DNA from: DASWOJ01 sp964242415
GTDB taxonomy: Bacteria > Pseudomonadota > Alphaproteobacteria > Acetobacterales > Acetobacteraceae
Assembly (NCBI GenBank): GCA_964242415.1
Contig: CAXTAT010000035.1
Coordinates: forward strand, 1 to 55,712
Length of the DNA: 55,712 bases
Direction of reading: 5' to 3'
A model generated the notes under the pieces. That model was not told the DNA's origin, did no database searches, and worked only from the letters and a program-made list of their open reading frames with translations. Below are positions 24,934 to 33,620 of the stretch, piece by piece. The position numbers were made by a program, and so were the translations under genes. Numbering within the stretch: the first letter of the stretch is position 1; every line of letters begins with the position of its first letter.

Positions 24934-25839
24934 TCATGGCCGCTGCGCCCCGCGCACGTTGGTATAGACCGCCTGAAGCTTGTGCGAAGCGCAGATGAAC
25001 AGCCGGCAGCGGTTGCGTCCGCCGAACGTCAGGTTGGACACCCGGACACCCCCGGTGAGCACCTTGCCCAGCACCGTCCCGCCGGGGTCGATGCAGTGGA
25101 CGCCATCGGCCGCGCCGGTCCAGATGCGGCCATCCTCGTCGCAGCGGAAGCCGTCGGCATAGCCCGGCGACACCTTGTGGAACACCCGCCCCCCGGTCAG
25201 CCGCCTGCCGTCCGCCACGTCGAACACCCGGATGTGCTGCAAGGGATCGGCCGCGAACTGCAGGCCACTCTCGGCGATGTAAAGCAATCTCTCATCCGGC
25301 GAGAAGCACAGCCCGTTCGGCCCCTGGAAATCATTTGCCACCACCGCCAGTTCGCCGCTTGCGGGATCAAGCCGGTACACCAGCGCCGGCAGCTCCGGCG
25401 TCCCCTTGCCGCCCTCGTAATCGGTGTTGATGCCGTAATGCGGGTCGGTAAACCAAATGCCGCCATCGCTGTGTACGGTGATGTCGTTCGGCCCGTTCAG
25501 CCGCTTGCCCCCATAGCGGTCGGCCAGCACCGTCGCCGTCCCGTCCAGCTCCGTCCGGGTAATGCAGCGGTGCCGGTGCGAGCAGCCGACCAGCCGCCCC
25601 TGCCGGTCCCGGAAATGACCGTTGGCGAAGCCGGACGGTTGGCGGAACACCGACACCCCGGCGTCCTCGGTCCAGCGCAGGATGCGGTCGTTCGGCAGGT
25701 CGCTGACCAGCAACTGCCCAGCGTCGGCGAACCACACCGGCCCTTCCAGCCAGGCGTAACCCTCGCCAAGCGTCAGCAGCGGCGCATTCGGCAGCACCAG
25801 CGCGTTGAACGCCGGGTCCAGGATTTCGAAGCCATCCAT
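24934..25839 (-). CDS. SMP-30/gluconolactonase family lactonase
   Basis: 301-residue six-bladed beta-propeller of the SMP-30/gluconolactonase/LRE family, which hydrolyses sugar or related lactones with a divalent metal. Visible signatures: LEGPVWFADAGQLLVSDLPN with the first metal Glu, GKRLNGPNDITVHSDGGIWF (metal Asn), QGPNGLCFSPDERLLYIAES, and GYADGFRCDEDGRIW with the catalytic Asp. It is the last gene of a six-gene minus-strand unit (29691 to 24934), 19 bases after the cupin gene, so it probably opens a lactone made by the oxidoreductases upstream. Confidence 0.9.
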   Translation of the reverse strand: MDGFEILDPAFNALVLPNAPLLTLGEGYAWLEGPVWFADAGQLLVSDLPNDRILRWTEDAGVSVFRQPSGFANGHFRDRQGRLVGCSHRHRCITRTELDGTATVLADRYGGKRLNGPNDITVHSDGGIWFTDPHYGINTDYEGGKGTPELPALVYRLDPASGELAVVANDFQGPNGLCFSPDERLLYIAESGLQFAADPLQHIRVFDVADGRRLTGGRVFHKVSPGYADGFRCDEDGRIWTGAADGVHCIDPGGTVLGKVLTGGVRVSNLTFGGRNRCRLFICASHKLQAVYTNVRGAQRP

Positions 25840-25858
25840 GCGGCGTCTCCGAGGGAGG

Positions 25859-26308
25859 CTACGTCAGGTGACAGGGCCGCTTCACCGGCGGCACATGCAG
25901 TTGCACCGTCATCAGCACGGCCGGCTGGTCGCCGATGGTGCCGGACTTATGGCCCTTGCGGCCCTGCGCGTCGGCCGTGCAGCCCTGGTCCTCGCCGAGC
26001 GACAGGTCGCCCGGCCCCATCTCGACCCGGGTGCCGTCCATCGACTCGACCCACCAGCGGCCGGAGATCGGCAGGATCCACTGCGGCGCCGGGTTCTCGT
26101 GCCAGTCGCCAACCCAGCCGACCGGCTGCACGGTGAACACCACCGTCGCCTCGCCGCGCGCCTGCTTGTCGTTCCACTGCGGATCGGCAGGGCCGACGCC
26201 CTTCAGGTCGAAGCTGGACAGCTCGCAACGCTGCTGGTGGCTGACGCCCTGCTCGTCGGTCCAGATGTGCCAGTAGGGGACCGAGGGTTTCGGGCCGGGA
26301 TCGCTCAT
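25859..26308 (-). CDS. cupin domain protein
   Basis: 149-residue single-domain cupin-like protein with no signal peptide. Beta-strand sequence VVFTVQPVGWVGDWHENPAP supplies a His/Glu pair as in cupin motif 1, and GRWWVESMDGTRVEMGPGDL followed by SLGEDQG resembles motif 2. It starts with an ATG overlapping the stop of the DoxX gene (ATGA). The reaction is unknown; isomerase, dioxygenase or sensing roles are all seen in such proteins. Its position between oxidase and lactonase genes suggests action on the same sugar-like substrate. Confidence 0.8.
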   Translation of the reverse strand: MSDPGPKPSVPYWHIWTDEQGVSHQQRCELSSFDLKGVGPADPQWNDKQARGEATVVFTVQPVGWVGDWHENPAPQWILPISGRWWVESMDGTRVEMGPGDLSLGEDQGCTADAQGRKGHKSGTIGDQPAVLMTVQLHVPPVKRPCHLT

Positions 26309-26781
26309 AGGGGGGCCTGCTGCGTGTAGGGGTGGGACGACGCGAAAGGGCGGGTGACGAACGCCCCCAGGCTGCCATGCGCGCCGACCGCCAGCAGCAG
26401 GAAGCCGCCGGCGAGAGAGAAATTCTTCAGGAAGTCCCAGAACAGGTCGCGCGCCTTGCTGTCGCCCTTGTGCCAGAAGTCACCGGGCGTCCAGAACTGC
26501 TTCCACATGATCGCCGTCACCATGCAGTAGCCCGCCATCACGATCCCGGCGGCGCGGTCCGCGGTTCCGGTCAGGATCGCCAGCGGCATCAGCAACTCCA
26601 CGCCGATCCCGGTCAGGATCATCGCCTTTGCGATGTTTGGCGGCGCGACCTGCTCCGCCTGGCCCACGGCGCCCTGGAAGTTGATGATCTTGTCCAACGC
26701 GCTGAACGGGAAGAACAGCATGACCAGCAAGTAACGCACGGCCAGCGTCGCCAGTACCCCGAGCGTCATGCCCGCCACCAC
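26305..26781 (-). CDS. DoxX family membrane protein
   Basis: 158-residue four-helix inner-membrane protein. Helices lie around TLGVLATLAVRYLLVMLFFP, AKAMILTGIGVELLMPLAIL, AAGIVMAGYCMVTAIMW, and FSLAGGFLLLAVGAHG. DoxX-like proteins often accompany oxidoreductases and may feed electrons to quinones. GTG at 26781 and ATG at 26769 are both plausible starts. The stop overlaps the cupin ATG by four bases, and the start lies 11 bases from the upstream stop, so it is firmly within the operon. Confidence 0.85.
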   Translation of the reverse strand: MVAGMTLGVLATLAVRYLLVMLFFPFSALDKIINFQGAVGQAEQVAPPNIAKAMILTGIGVELLMPLAILTGTADRAAGIVMAGYCMVTAIMWKQFWTPGDFWHKGDSKARDLFWDFLKNFSLAGGFLLLAVGAHGSLGAFVTRPFASSHPYTQQAPL

Positions 26782-26791
26782 CGGCAGGACG

Positions 26792-27127
26792 TCACGGTGC
26801 GCCGCCCAGCGTGCGGCTTTCGGTGATGAAGTGGAAAAACCGCCCGGTGAACGGCTTCAACACCTCAAGCGTCGCCGCATGGGCCTTGGTCTTGATGTCC
26901 GACGCCAGGCAGTCCCGGATGTCGTCCATGCCCGCAAAGTCCATCTCCAGCACCATCACCACCGGGATCGCACCCGGGTCGGCCTCGGTGGTCCGCAGCA
27001 CGCGCACCGCCTGCACGTGCGGGAAGCTCCGCCACACCGGCTCCAGCCGCGCCGTCACGTCGGCAAAGAACGCATCCTCCCCACCCGACGCGATGGCGCC
27101 CTCGAACACCGCGACGCGGGTCAGCAT
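26792..27127 (-). CDS. small ferredoxin-like (A/B-barrel, monooxygenase-like) protein
   Basis: 111 residues: MLTRVAVFEGAIASGGEDAF, RLEPVWRSFPHVQAVRVLR, IPVVMVLEMDFAGMDDIRDC, and LEVLKPFTGRFFHFITES. The alternating strand-helix order fits the dimeric alpha/beta-barrel group (EthD or antibiotic-monooxygenase-like). ATG at 27127 with GGAGG upstream; it overlaps the GMC stop by seven bases. Such proteins bind small hydrophobic or haem-like ligands; here the role is probably accessory to the oxidation pathway. Confidence 0.75.
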   Translation of the reverse strand: MLTRVAVFEGAIASGGEDAFFADVTARLEPVWRSFPHVQAVRVLRTTEADPGAIPVVMVLEMDFAGMDDIRDCLASDIKTKAHAATLEVLKPFTGRFFHFITESRTLGGAP

Positions 27128-28692
27128 GGGCGGCCCTCCAGACGGCCCTTGAGGTGCTCGGCCACCCGCAAGGCATTGGCGATGATGGTCAGCGTCGGGT
27201 TCACCGCACCGATGGACGGGAAGAAGCTGGCGTCCACGACATACAGGTTGTCCAACTCGTGCGCCTTGCAGTTCAGGTCCAGCACCGAGCTGGCCGGGTC
27301 GGTGCCGAACCGCGCCGTGCCCGCCTGGTGCGCGGTGCCGCTGATCGGGATGCCCTTGCCCAGGTACAGGCTGCGCTCCACCATGATCGGGTGCGCGCCG
27401 ACGCGGCTCATGTAGTGCTCCAGCTTCTTCTTCAGCCGCCGGTGCGCCTCCATCCCCTGCTCGGTTACGTCCAGCCGCACCCGGTCGCCGTCGTAGTGGA
27501 TGCGGTTCTCCGGGCGCGGCAGGTCCTCCGACGACAGCCAGAAGTCCATCGAGTGCTCGGCCATCTTCTCGAACGGCATTTCCGGCAGCCACTCCATCCA
27601 GCCCGGCAGCGACTCGCCCTTAATTTGGTCGGCGTGCGAGGTGGCGCACATCTGGATCAGGCCCAATGGGTAATCCCAGTCATCGGACCCAAAGTAGAAA
27701 TCGGTCACGGCCAGCGTCTTCTGGAACACCGTGGGGTTCGGCTCCTTCATCAGCGCCATCAGCACCGACTGGTTGTGCCGCATGTAGTTGCGCCCGACCT
27801 GGCCGGAGCCGTTGGCCAACCCCTCGGGATGGGCGTCGCTGGCCGAACGCAGCAGCAGCAGGGCGGTGGACAGCGCGCCGCAGGCCACCACGACGACATC
27901 GGCCGTATATCGCTCCTGCTCCCCATGCCGCGTGACGTGCACCCCCGTCACCGTGCGCCCGGCGGCGTCGGTCTCCAGCTTGGTCACCAGGGCGTTGGTC
28001 AGCAGCTCCAGGTTTGGGTTCGCCGCCAGCGCCGGATCGACGCACATCACCTGCGCGTCGGCCTTGCCGTTCAGCAGGCAGGGGAACCCGTCGAACGCCG
28101 AGCAGCGGATGCAGACGCTGGTGGGCGTCGCCCGGCCGTTGCGCTCCTCTAGCTTGATGCCGAGCGGCAGATGGAACGGATGCAGCCCCTCGGCCTTGAA
28201 GCTGTCGCTCAACTCCTGGATGCGCGACTCGTGCGACACCGCGGGGTGCGGGTAGGGGCCGCTGGCGGGCGGCTCCAGCGGGTCCTCGCCGCGCTGGCCG
28301 TGCACGGCGTACAACGCCTCGGCCTCGGTGTAGAACGGCTCGAACGTGTCATACTTCAGTGGCCAGGCTGGCGAGATGCCGTGCTGGTGCTGCACCTCAT
28401 CGAAGTCACGCTCGCGCAGGCGGAACAGGGCAGCGCCATACACCTTGGAGTTGCCGCCGACGAAGTAGTGCAGTCCCGGATGGAACGTCTCCCCCTTGGC
28501 GCCGTGCCAGGTCTCGTCGGCCTGGTACTTGCCATCGACGAACACCGTCTTGCTGCTCCAGTTCTCCTCCTCGCGCGGCAGGTAGTCGCCGCGCTCGATC
28601 AGCAGGATGCGCTTGCCCGTGGGCGCCAGGCGATGGGCCAGCGATGCGCCGCCGGGGCCGGAGCCGACGACGATCAGGTCGTAGTGCGTCAT
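27121..28692 (-). CDS. GMC family FAD-dependent oxidoreductase
   Basis: 523-residue glucose-methanol-choline oxidoreductase. The N-terminal dinucleotide motif VVGSGPGGASLAHRL is followed by the family block GLHYFVGGNSKVYGAALFRL. The C-terminal PROSITE-like end HQAGTARFGTDPASSV then VNPTLTIIANALR supplies the catalytic His and Asn. A CIRCSAFDGFPC cluster of cysteines near residue 190 resembles that of some sugar or polyol dehydrogenases. It oxidises a hydroxyl group of a sugar, polyol or sterol-like substrate, donating electrons to a membrane acceptor or oxygen. No signal peptide. It follows the SDR gene by nine bases. Confidence 0.92.
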   Translation of the reverse strand: MTHYDLIVVGSGPGGASLAHRLAPTGKRILLIERGDYLPREEENWSSKTVFVDGKYQADETWHGAKGETFHPGLHYFVGGNSKVYGAALFRLRERDFDEVQHQHGISPAWPLKYDTFEPFYTEAEALYAVHGQRGEDPLEPPASGPYPHPAVSHESRIQELSDSFKAEGLHPFHLPLGIKLEERNGRATPTSVCIRCSAFDGFPCLLNGKADAQVMCVDPALAANPNLELLTNALVTKLETDAAGRTVTGVHVTRHGEQERYTADVVVVACGALSTALLLLRSASDAHPEGLANGSGQVGRNYMRHNQSVLMALMKEPNPTVFQKTLAVTDFYFGSDDWDYPLGLIQMCATSHADQIKGESLPGWMEWLPEMPFEKMAEHSMDFWLSSEDLPRPENRIHYDGDRVRLDVTEQGMEAHRRLKKKLEHYMSRVGAHPIMVERSLYLGKGIPISGTAHQAGTARFGTDPASSVLDLNCKAHELDNLYVVDASFFPSIGAVNPTLTIIANALRVAEHLKGRLEGRPC

Positions 28693-28701
28693 GTGCAGTC
28701 C

Positions 28702-29691
28702 CTAGATGTCCAGCCGCTTGGCCAGCAGGTGAAGCCCGATCAGCCCGGCGACGACGGCCGCTGCCACCCCCACGCGCTGCTCGCTGGTGAACAGTTCCCA
28801 ACTGCCCCGGCGCGCCACCTTGTCGAACCGGCCATGCGCCGCCTGATCGCCCGGGACGGTGTGGAACAGGTTGGCGGGAGCATTGGCCGGCTCGGGAATG
28901 CTGGTGAGCTGGCCGCTGTAGCCGGTGCGGGCCAAGTAGCGGTCTGCCAGCCCCGGCGCGATCCGGTTCGCCATGATCGCCACGACGGTGGGAAGCCCAA
29001 CCCAAATCTCCCGCCGCCGGTGCGTGGCGGCGAAGACGATGGCGCCCGCCGGCACCTCCGGCTGATAGACGGGCGGCACCGGCATCGCCTTGCGGCCCAT
29101 CTTGTTCAGCGCCCAGTCGAACTGCGGCGTGTTGACCGCCGGCAGGTGCACCATGGTCAGGTGGATGCCCGCCTTGTCGTGGATCAGCTCCGAGCGGAGG
29201 CTGTCGGTGAAGCCGCGTATGGCCGATTTCGCGCCGCAGTACACCGCCTGCAGCGGCACCGAGCGGTAGGCAAGCGCCGAGCCGACGTTGATGATGGCGC
29301 CGTGCTTGCGGGGCCGCATGTGGCGCAGGGCGGCCATGGTGCCGTGCACGGTGCCAAAATAGGTCACCTCGGTGCCGCGCTTGATCTCCTCGGGCGTCGT
29401 GTCGGAGACGGGGGCGAACACCGTGGCCATGGCGTTGTTCACCCAGACGGTGATGGGGCCTAGATCATGCTCGATCTTGTCGGCTGCGGCGTCCACGGCG
29501 TGCGCATCGGCCACGTCGGCCGGGGCAACGCAGGCACGGCGGCCGGCAGCCCTGACCTCGGCCGCCGCTGCCTCCAGCCGCTCCAGGTCGCGGCCAATCA
29601 GCCCGACGTCGTATCCAGCCTTGGCGAAGGCCCGGACCGTGGCGCGTCCAACGCCTGCCCCGGCGCCTGTTATGACAACAATCTCACTCAT
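28702..29691 (-). CDS. SDR family oxidoreductase with C-terminal membrane anchor
   Basis: 329-residue short-chain dehydrogenase. The NAD(P) motif TGAGAGVGRATVRAF is at the N-terminus, NNAM near residue 90, and the catalytic triad in INVGSALAYRSVPLQAVYC (Ser, Tyr) with GAK following. The C-terminal extension beyond the usual 250 residues ends in a hydrophobic helix, VGVAAAVVAGLIGLHLL, that could tether it to the membrane. ATG at 29691; earlier in-frame codons are translated repeat. It is the first gene of the six-gene cassette and the likely second oxidation step alongside the GMC enzyme. Confidence 0.9.
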   Translation of the reverse strand: MSEIVVITGAGAGVGRATVRAFAKAGYDVGLIGRDLERLEAAAAEVRAAGRRACVAPADVADAHAVDAAADKIEHDLGPITVWVNNAMATVFAPVSDTTPEEIKRGTEVTYFGTVHGTMAALRHMRPRKHGAIINVGSALAYRSVPLQAVYCGAKSAIRGFTDSLRSELIHDKAGIHLTMVHLPAVNTPQFDWALNKMGRKAMPVPPVYQPEVPAGAIVFAATHRRREIWVGLPTVVAIMANRIAPGLADRYLARTGYSGQLTSIPEPANAPANLFHTVPGDQAAHGRFDKVARRGSWELFTSEQRVGVAAAVVAGLIGLHLLAKRLDI

Positions 29692-29746
29692 CGGCGCGTC
29701 CTCGGCTGCGATATCTAAAGTTATCGCCAGCAACCCAGCCTGGTTC

Positions 29747-29921
29747 CTTCCCCCTCTCCCCCCGGGAGAGGGCCGGGGTGAGGGGGTCTTGCCGACAGCG
29801 GTTTGCATCAACCGACTCGCCTGTCGTCGAAGGACCGCCTGCGACGCAACACTCCAAACGCCTGCCAGTTACCACCGATAGGCAAACCCCCTCACCCCAG
29901 CCCTCTCCCAAGGCGGAAGCG
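29747..29921. repeat. REPIN-like inverted repeat pair 3
   Basis: Left arm at 29747-29794 (CCCCCTCTCCCCCCGGGAG, then AGGGCCGGGGTGAGGGGG) faces a right arm at 29888-29921 (CCCCCTCACCCCAGCCCTCT, then CCCAAGG). About 95 bases separate them. The pair divides the oxidase cassette from zwf. Confidence 0.8.
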
Positions 29922-29923
29922 AG

Positions 29924-31459
29924 TCAGTCCTTCAGCGGCAGCCAGCTTCGCCCGGCCTGCGCCAGCAGCTTGTCAGCACCGTCAGGCCCGTTGCTGCCGG
30001 CCGCGTAAGGCTCAGGCTCGCCCCCGGTCCAGGCGTCCAGCACGGGCTGCACCGCCGCCCAGCTCGCCTCGATGGCATCGGCCCGCTGGAACAGCGTCGT
30101 GTCGCCCATCATCACGTCATACAGCAGCGTCTCGTAGCCGACGTTCGGGCTTTCCTTGAAGAAATCCTTGTAGCGCATCGAGGACGTGACCCGGCCCAAC
30201 GCCATCTTCGGCCCCGGCACCTTCACGTCGTATTGCGTGTCGATACCCTGTTCGGGATCGATCAGCAGCCGGAGGACGTTGGGCGTCGTCTGCTCGACGG
30301 GCGTGTCGCGGAAGATGCGGTAAGGCGCGGGCTTGTAGTGGATCGAGATCTCCGTCTGCCGCCCAGACAGCCGCTTGCCGGTCCGCAGGTAGAACGGCAC
30401 CCCGGCCCAGCGCCAGTTCTCGATGTCGATCTTCAGCGCCACATAGGTCTCGGTCCGGCTGTCGGGCGCGATGTGCGGCTCGGTGCGGTAGGCGGGCACC
30501 GGCTGGCCGAACTCCTCCCCGGCGCCGTACTGGCCGCGCACGGCGTCCTCGGGCTGGATGGGCCGCACCGCCTCGATCAGCTTGGCTTTCTCCGACCGCA
30601 CGTCCTCGGCGTCGAACGAGTTGGGCGGCTCCATCGCCACCATGCACATCAGGGTGAACAGGTGGTTGGGCACCATGTCGCGCAACGCCCCGGTCGGCTC
30701 GTAGAACGCGCCGCGATCCTCGACGCCGACCGTCTCGGCGGCGGTGATCTGCACGTGGTCCACGTACTCGCGCCGCCACAGCGGCTCATACATGCCGTTG
30801 GCGAAGCGGGCGGCCATGATGCTCTGCACCGTCTCCTTGCCGAGGAAATGGTCGATCCGGTAGTACTGCTCCTCGGCGGCCTGCTTGAGGATCTGTGCAT
30901 TCAGCGCCTTGGCCGAGGGCAGGTCGGAGCCGAACGGCTTCTCGATCACCACGCGGCGGAAGTTGCCGCCCTCCTGCTTGAGCAGCCCGCCGCCGCCCAG
31001 CCCATCCACCACCGTGCCGAAGAACCGCGCGGCAACGGCCAAATAGAAGATAACGCTGCCCGTGCCGACCGCGTCCTTGATATGGGCGAACGTCTCCGGC
31101 TTGGTGAAGTCGCCCTGCAGGTAGTGCAGCCGGTCCGTCACCCAGCCCCAGGCGATGTCGTCGATCTTGGGCGTGTAGAATTCGGCCGTCTTGTCCTTGG
31201 TGAACGACTGCATGGTGTCCGACAGCGACTTGCGCCAGTCGTCGTCGCTGGACGCGCCGCGGTCCACGCCGATCACCTTGAAGCCATCCGCCAGCAGGTG
31301 GGCGCCCGACAGGTTGTACAGCGCCGGCATCAGCAGCCGCTTGGTCAGGTCGCCGCCAGCGCCGAAGATCACCATGGTGCACGGCGGCGGCGGCTGCGTG
31401 CCCGGCGCGCCTTCCCCGACGGCCGATTGATGCACCGCTGGTTGGTTTGTGTCAGCCAT
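29924..31459 (-). CDS. zwf: glucose-6-phosphate dehydrogenase
   Basis: 511-residue enzyme that oxidises glucose-6-phosphate to 6-phosphogluconolactone with NADP/NAD, feeding the pentose-phosphate or Entner-Doudoroff route. Conserved features: FGAGGDLTKRLLMPALYN near residue 32 (cofactor fold), VVIEKPFGSDL, the active-site RIDHFLGKE (Arg201 to Glu209, His204 in the motif), and LRTGKRLSGRQTEISI. ATG at 31459 follows AGGAG at ideal distance. The N-terminal 25 residues are a poorly conserved Pro/Gln tail. It appears monocistronic; pgl and gnd are not adjacent. Confidence 0.97.
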   Translation of the reverse strand: MADTNQPAVHQSAVGEGAPGTQPPPPCTMVIFGAGGDLTKRLLMPALYNLSGAHLLADGFKVIGVDRGASSDDDWRKSLSDTMQSFTKDKTAEFYTPKIDDIAWGWVTDRLHYLQGDFTKPETFAHIKDAVGTGSVIFYLAVAARFFGTVVDGLGGGGLLKQEGGNFRRVVIEKPFGSDLPSAKALNAQILKQAAEEQYYRIDHFLGKETVQSIMAARFANGMYEPLWRREYVDHVQITAAETVGVEDRGAFYEPTGALRDMVPNHLFTLMCMVAMEPPNSFDAEDVRSEKAKLIEAVRPIQPEDAVRGQYGAGEEFGQPVPAYRTEPHIAPDSRTETYVALKIDIENWRWAGVPFYLRTGKRLSGRQTEISIHYKPAPYRIFRDTPVEQTTPNVLRLLIDPEQGIDTQYDVKVPGPKMALGRVTSSMRYKDFFKESPNVGYETLLYDVMMGDTTLFQRADAIEASWAAVQPVLDAWTGGEPEPYAAGSNGPDGADKLLAQAGRSWLPLKD

Positions 31460-31601
31460 GTGTCGATCTCCTGCGCCCATAACCGAACCATTACGGTCGG
31501 CTAAGATCAGCTCGTCAGGTGGGAACCCGTGGAGACCCATCAGGTTCCGGGCCGTCCGGGATCGATGCAGGGCCGCAACAGGCCGTGCGCACCTGACCCG
31601 C

Positions 31602-32504
31602 CTACGTCCCGGCCGACCCGGCCCGGATCGCTTCGATGATGCCGGAGAAGTCCGCCCCGCCATGCCCCGCCGCCTCGAACGCGGCATACAGCTCCGCCGC
31701 GTGCCGGCCGAGGGCGGTATCGGCGCCCGCGGCAGAGGCGGCCTCCTGCGACAGCCGCAGGTCCTTCAGCATCAGCGCCGCCGCGAAGCCCGGCTTGTAG
31801 CCCGCATTGGCCGGGCTGGCGGGCACCGGACCCGGCACCGGGCAGTAGCTCGTCAGCGCCCAGCATTGGCCGGACGAGGTGGACGCAACGTCGAACAGCG
31901 CCTGGTGCGACAGGCCCAGCTTCTCGCCGAGCACGAACGCCTCGCACACCGCGATCATCGAGATGCCCAGGATCATGTTGTTGCAGATCTTGGCCGCCTG
32001 CCCGGCCGTCGCCTCGCCGCAGCGCACGATGCGCTTGCCCATGGCGGCGAGCACCGGCTGCGCCCGGGCGAACGCGGCCTCGGTGCCGCCGGCCATGAAG
32101 GTCAGCGTCCCCGCCGTTGCCCCGCCAGTGCCGCCGGACACCGGGGCGTCCAGCGACTCCATCCCTGCCGCCGCCGCCGCCGCATGTGCCTGCCGCGCGC
32201 TGTCCACATCGATGGTGGAGCAGTCGATGAACAGCGCCCCCGGCGGCGCGGCGGCGAGCAGCCCGCCCGTGTAGGCCGTCACGACATGGCGTCCGGCGGG
32301 CAGCATGGTGACGACGACCTGCGCCCCGTCCACCGCCGTTGCCGCGTCTGCGGCCCACGTGACGCCTGCCTGCTCGGCCGGGGCGCGCAAGGCCGGGGCA
32401 AGGTCGAACCCGCGCACCTGGTACCCGGCGCGCACCAGGTTGGCCGCCATCGGCGCCCCCATGTTGCCCAGGCCGATGAACCCGATCACTGCCATGCCAG
32501 TCAT
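31602..32504 (-). CDS. mmsB: 3-hydroxyisobutyrate dehydrogenase
   Basis: 300-residue NAD-dependent beta-hydroxyacid dehydrogenase. Rossmann motif IGFIGLGNMGAPMAANLVRA at the start, substrate motif DAPVSGGTGGATAGTLTFM near residue 125, and catalytic lysine in KICNNMILGISMI near residue 175. The C-terminal GADFSGIIEAIR is typical of the valine-degradation enzyme rather than tartronate semialdehyde reductase, though related substrates cannot be excluded. ATG at 32504 has GGAGG close by; ATG at 32495 is an alternative. It is not next to other valine-degradation genes; a REPIN-like pair lies upstream. Confidence 0.9.
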   Translation of the reverse strand: MTGMAVIGFIGLGNMGAPMAANLVRAGYQVRGFDLAPALRAPAEQAGVTWAADAATAVDGAQVVVTMLPAGRHVVTAYTGGLLAAAPPGALFIDCSTIDVDSARQAHAAAAAAGMESLDAPVSGGTGGATAGTLTFMAGGTEAAFARAQPVLAAMGKRIVRCGEATAGQAAKICNNMILGISMIAVCEAFVLGEKLGLSHQALFDVASTSSGQCWALTSYCPVPGPVPASPANAGYKPGFAAALMLKDLRLSQEAASAAGADTALGRHAAELYAAFEAAGHGGADFSGIIEAIRAGSAGT

Positions 32505-32585
32505 CCCCTCCGCGTTCGCTCGGCTGCGCCGCCCCGCAAGGCTAGCAGGACAGGCACAGGCTGCAACCGCGCCACCTCCCGCCGC

Positions 32586-32728
32586 TTCCCCCTCTCCCTC
32601 CGGGAGAGGGCCGGGGTGAGGGAGGCGGCAAGCGCCCAGCCTTCCCGCCCAGCACGAAAGCCACCCCAACCCGGCCAGGTCCGGCCCTCCCGGCCTCCCT
32701 CACCCCGCCCCTCTCCCTCCCGAAGAGT
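32586..32728. repeat. REPIN-like inverted repeat pair 4
   Basis: Left arm 32586-32636 (TTCCCCCTCTCCCTCCGGGA, then GAGGGCCGGGGTGAGGG, then CGGCAAGCGCC) faces a right arm 32693-32728 (CCTCCCTCACCCCGCCCCTC, then TCCCTCCCGAAGAG). About 55 bases lie between. The right arm ends only a few bases from the stop codon of the 32735 gene. Confidence 0.85.
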
Positions 32729-32734
32729 CCGCCG

Positions 32735-33571
32735 CTACGCCAGGAACTCCCGCAGCAGCCCGTTGACCGCCTCCGGCGCATCCTGCTGCACCCAGTGCGA
32801 CACGCCGGGCAGCCGCTTGATCGCCAGGTCGCGCACGTAGCGCTCCGTGCCGTCCAGGCAGATCAGGTCGAGCGCCACGTCGTTCTCGCCCCACACCACC
32901 AGCGTCGGCACCTCGATCACCCGCGACAGGTCAGGCATCCCTGCGCGCTCGGGACGGCGGGCCGCCCGATACCAGTTCAGCATCGCCGTCGCCGCGCCGG
33001 GTTCGGCGATCTGCTTGGCGTAGATGTCCAGCACGTCCGGCGGCAGCGCCACGCCGGCGAACATGCGCCGCACCGCGGCCCCGCCACCGGCCGCCAACAG
33101 CCGCTCCGGCAAGACCGGGATTTGGAAGAAACCCATGTACCAGGACTTGCGCCGCTGCCGCCAATGCTTCAGCGCCGCGCGGAAGCACAGCGGGTGCGGC
33201 ACGTTCATGATCACCAGCCGCTCCAGCGGGCGCACCTGCCCGGCGGCGAAGCACCACGCCACCATCGCCCCCCAATCATGCCCGATCAGCACGACGCTGC
33301 GCGCCCCGGAGGCGTCGATCAGCGCCGCCACGTCGGCGATCAGGTGCGGCAGCGCATAGCTCTCCACCCCATCTGGCCGGCTGGAGCGCCCATACCCCCG
33401 CTGGTTCACCGCCCAGACGCGGTAACCCATCCCCGCCAGCACCGGCATCTGGTGCCGCCACGAGACAGCGTGCTCGGGGAACCCGTGCAGGCACAGCGCC
33501 AGCCGGTCGCCGCTGCCCTCCTCCTGCACCTCGAACCGCAGGCCGTTCGCCTCGATGAACCTGGTTTCCAT
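32735..33571 (-). CDS. alpha/beta hydrolase, epoxide hydrolase-like
   Basis: 278-residue alpha/beta hydrolase. HGFPE oxyanion motif near residue 30 and GHDWGAMVAW nucleophile elbow, where the nucleophile is Asp rather than Ser, as in epoxide hydrolases and haloalkane dehalogenases. The acid lies in VVWGENDVALD and the catalytic His in GVSHWVQQDAPE. The cap domain contains FFQIPVLPE as in epoxide hydrolases, which favours that activity. ATG at 33571 has GGAGGGGG upstream. The next gene upstream (33621) is another hydrolase on the same strand, 49 bases away. Confidence 0.87.
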   Translation of the reverse strand: METRFIEANGLRFEVQEEGSGDRLALCLHGFPEHAVSWRHQMPVLAGMGYRVWAVNQRGYGRSSRPDGVESYALPHLIADVAALIDASGARSVVLIGHDWGAMVAWCFAAGQVRPLERLVIMNVPHPLCFRAALKHWRQRRKSWYMGFFQIPVLPERLLAAGGGAAVRRMFAGVALPPDVLDIYAKQIAEPGAATAMLNWYRAARRPERAGMPDLSRVIEVPTLVVWGENDVALDLICLDGTERYVRDLAIKRLPGVSHWVQQDAPEAVNGLLREFLA

Positions 33572-33620
33572 CAACCCACCCCCTCCGCTGCGCCGGGCCT
33601 TGGCGAGCTGGGCGTCCAGC

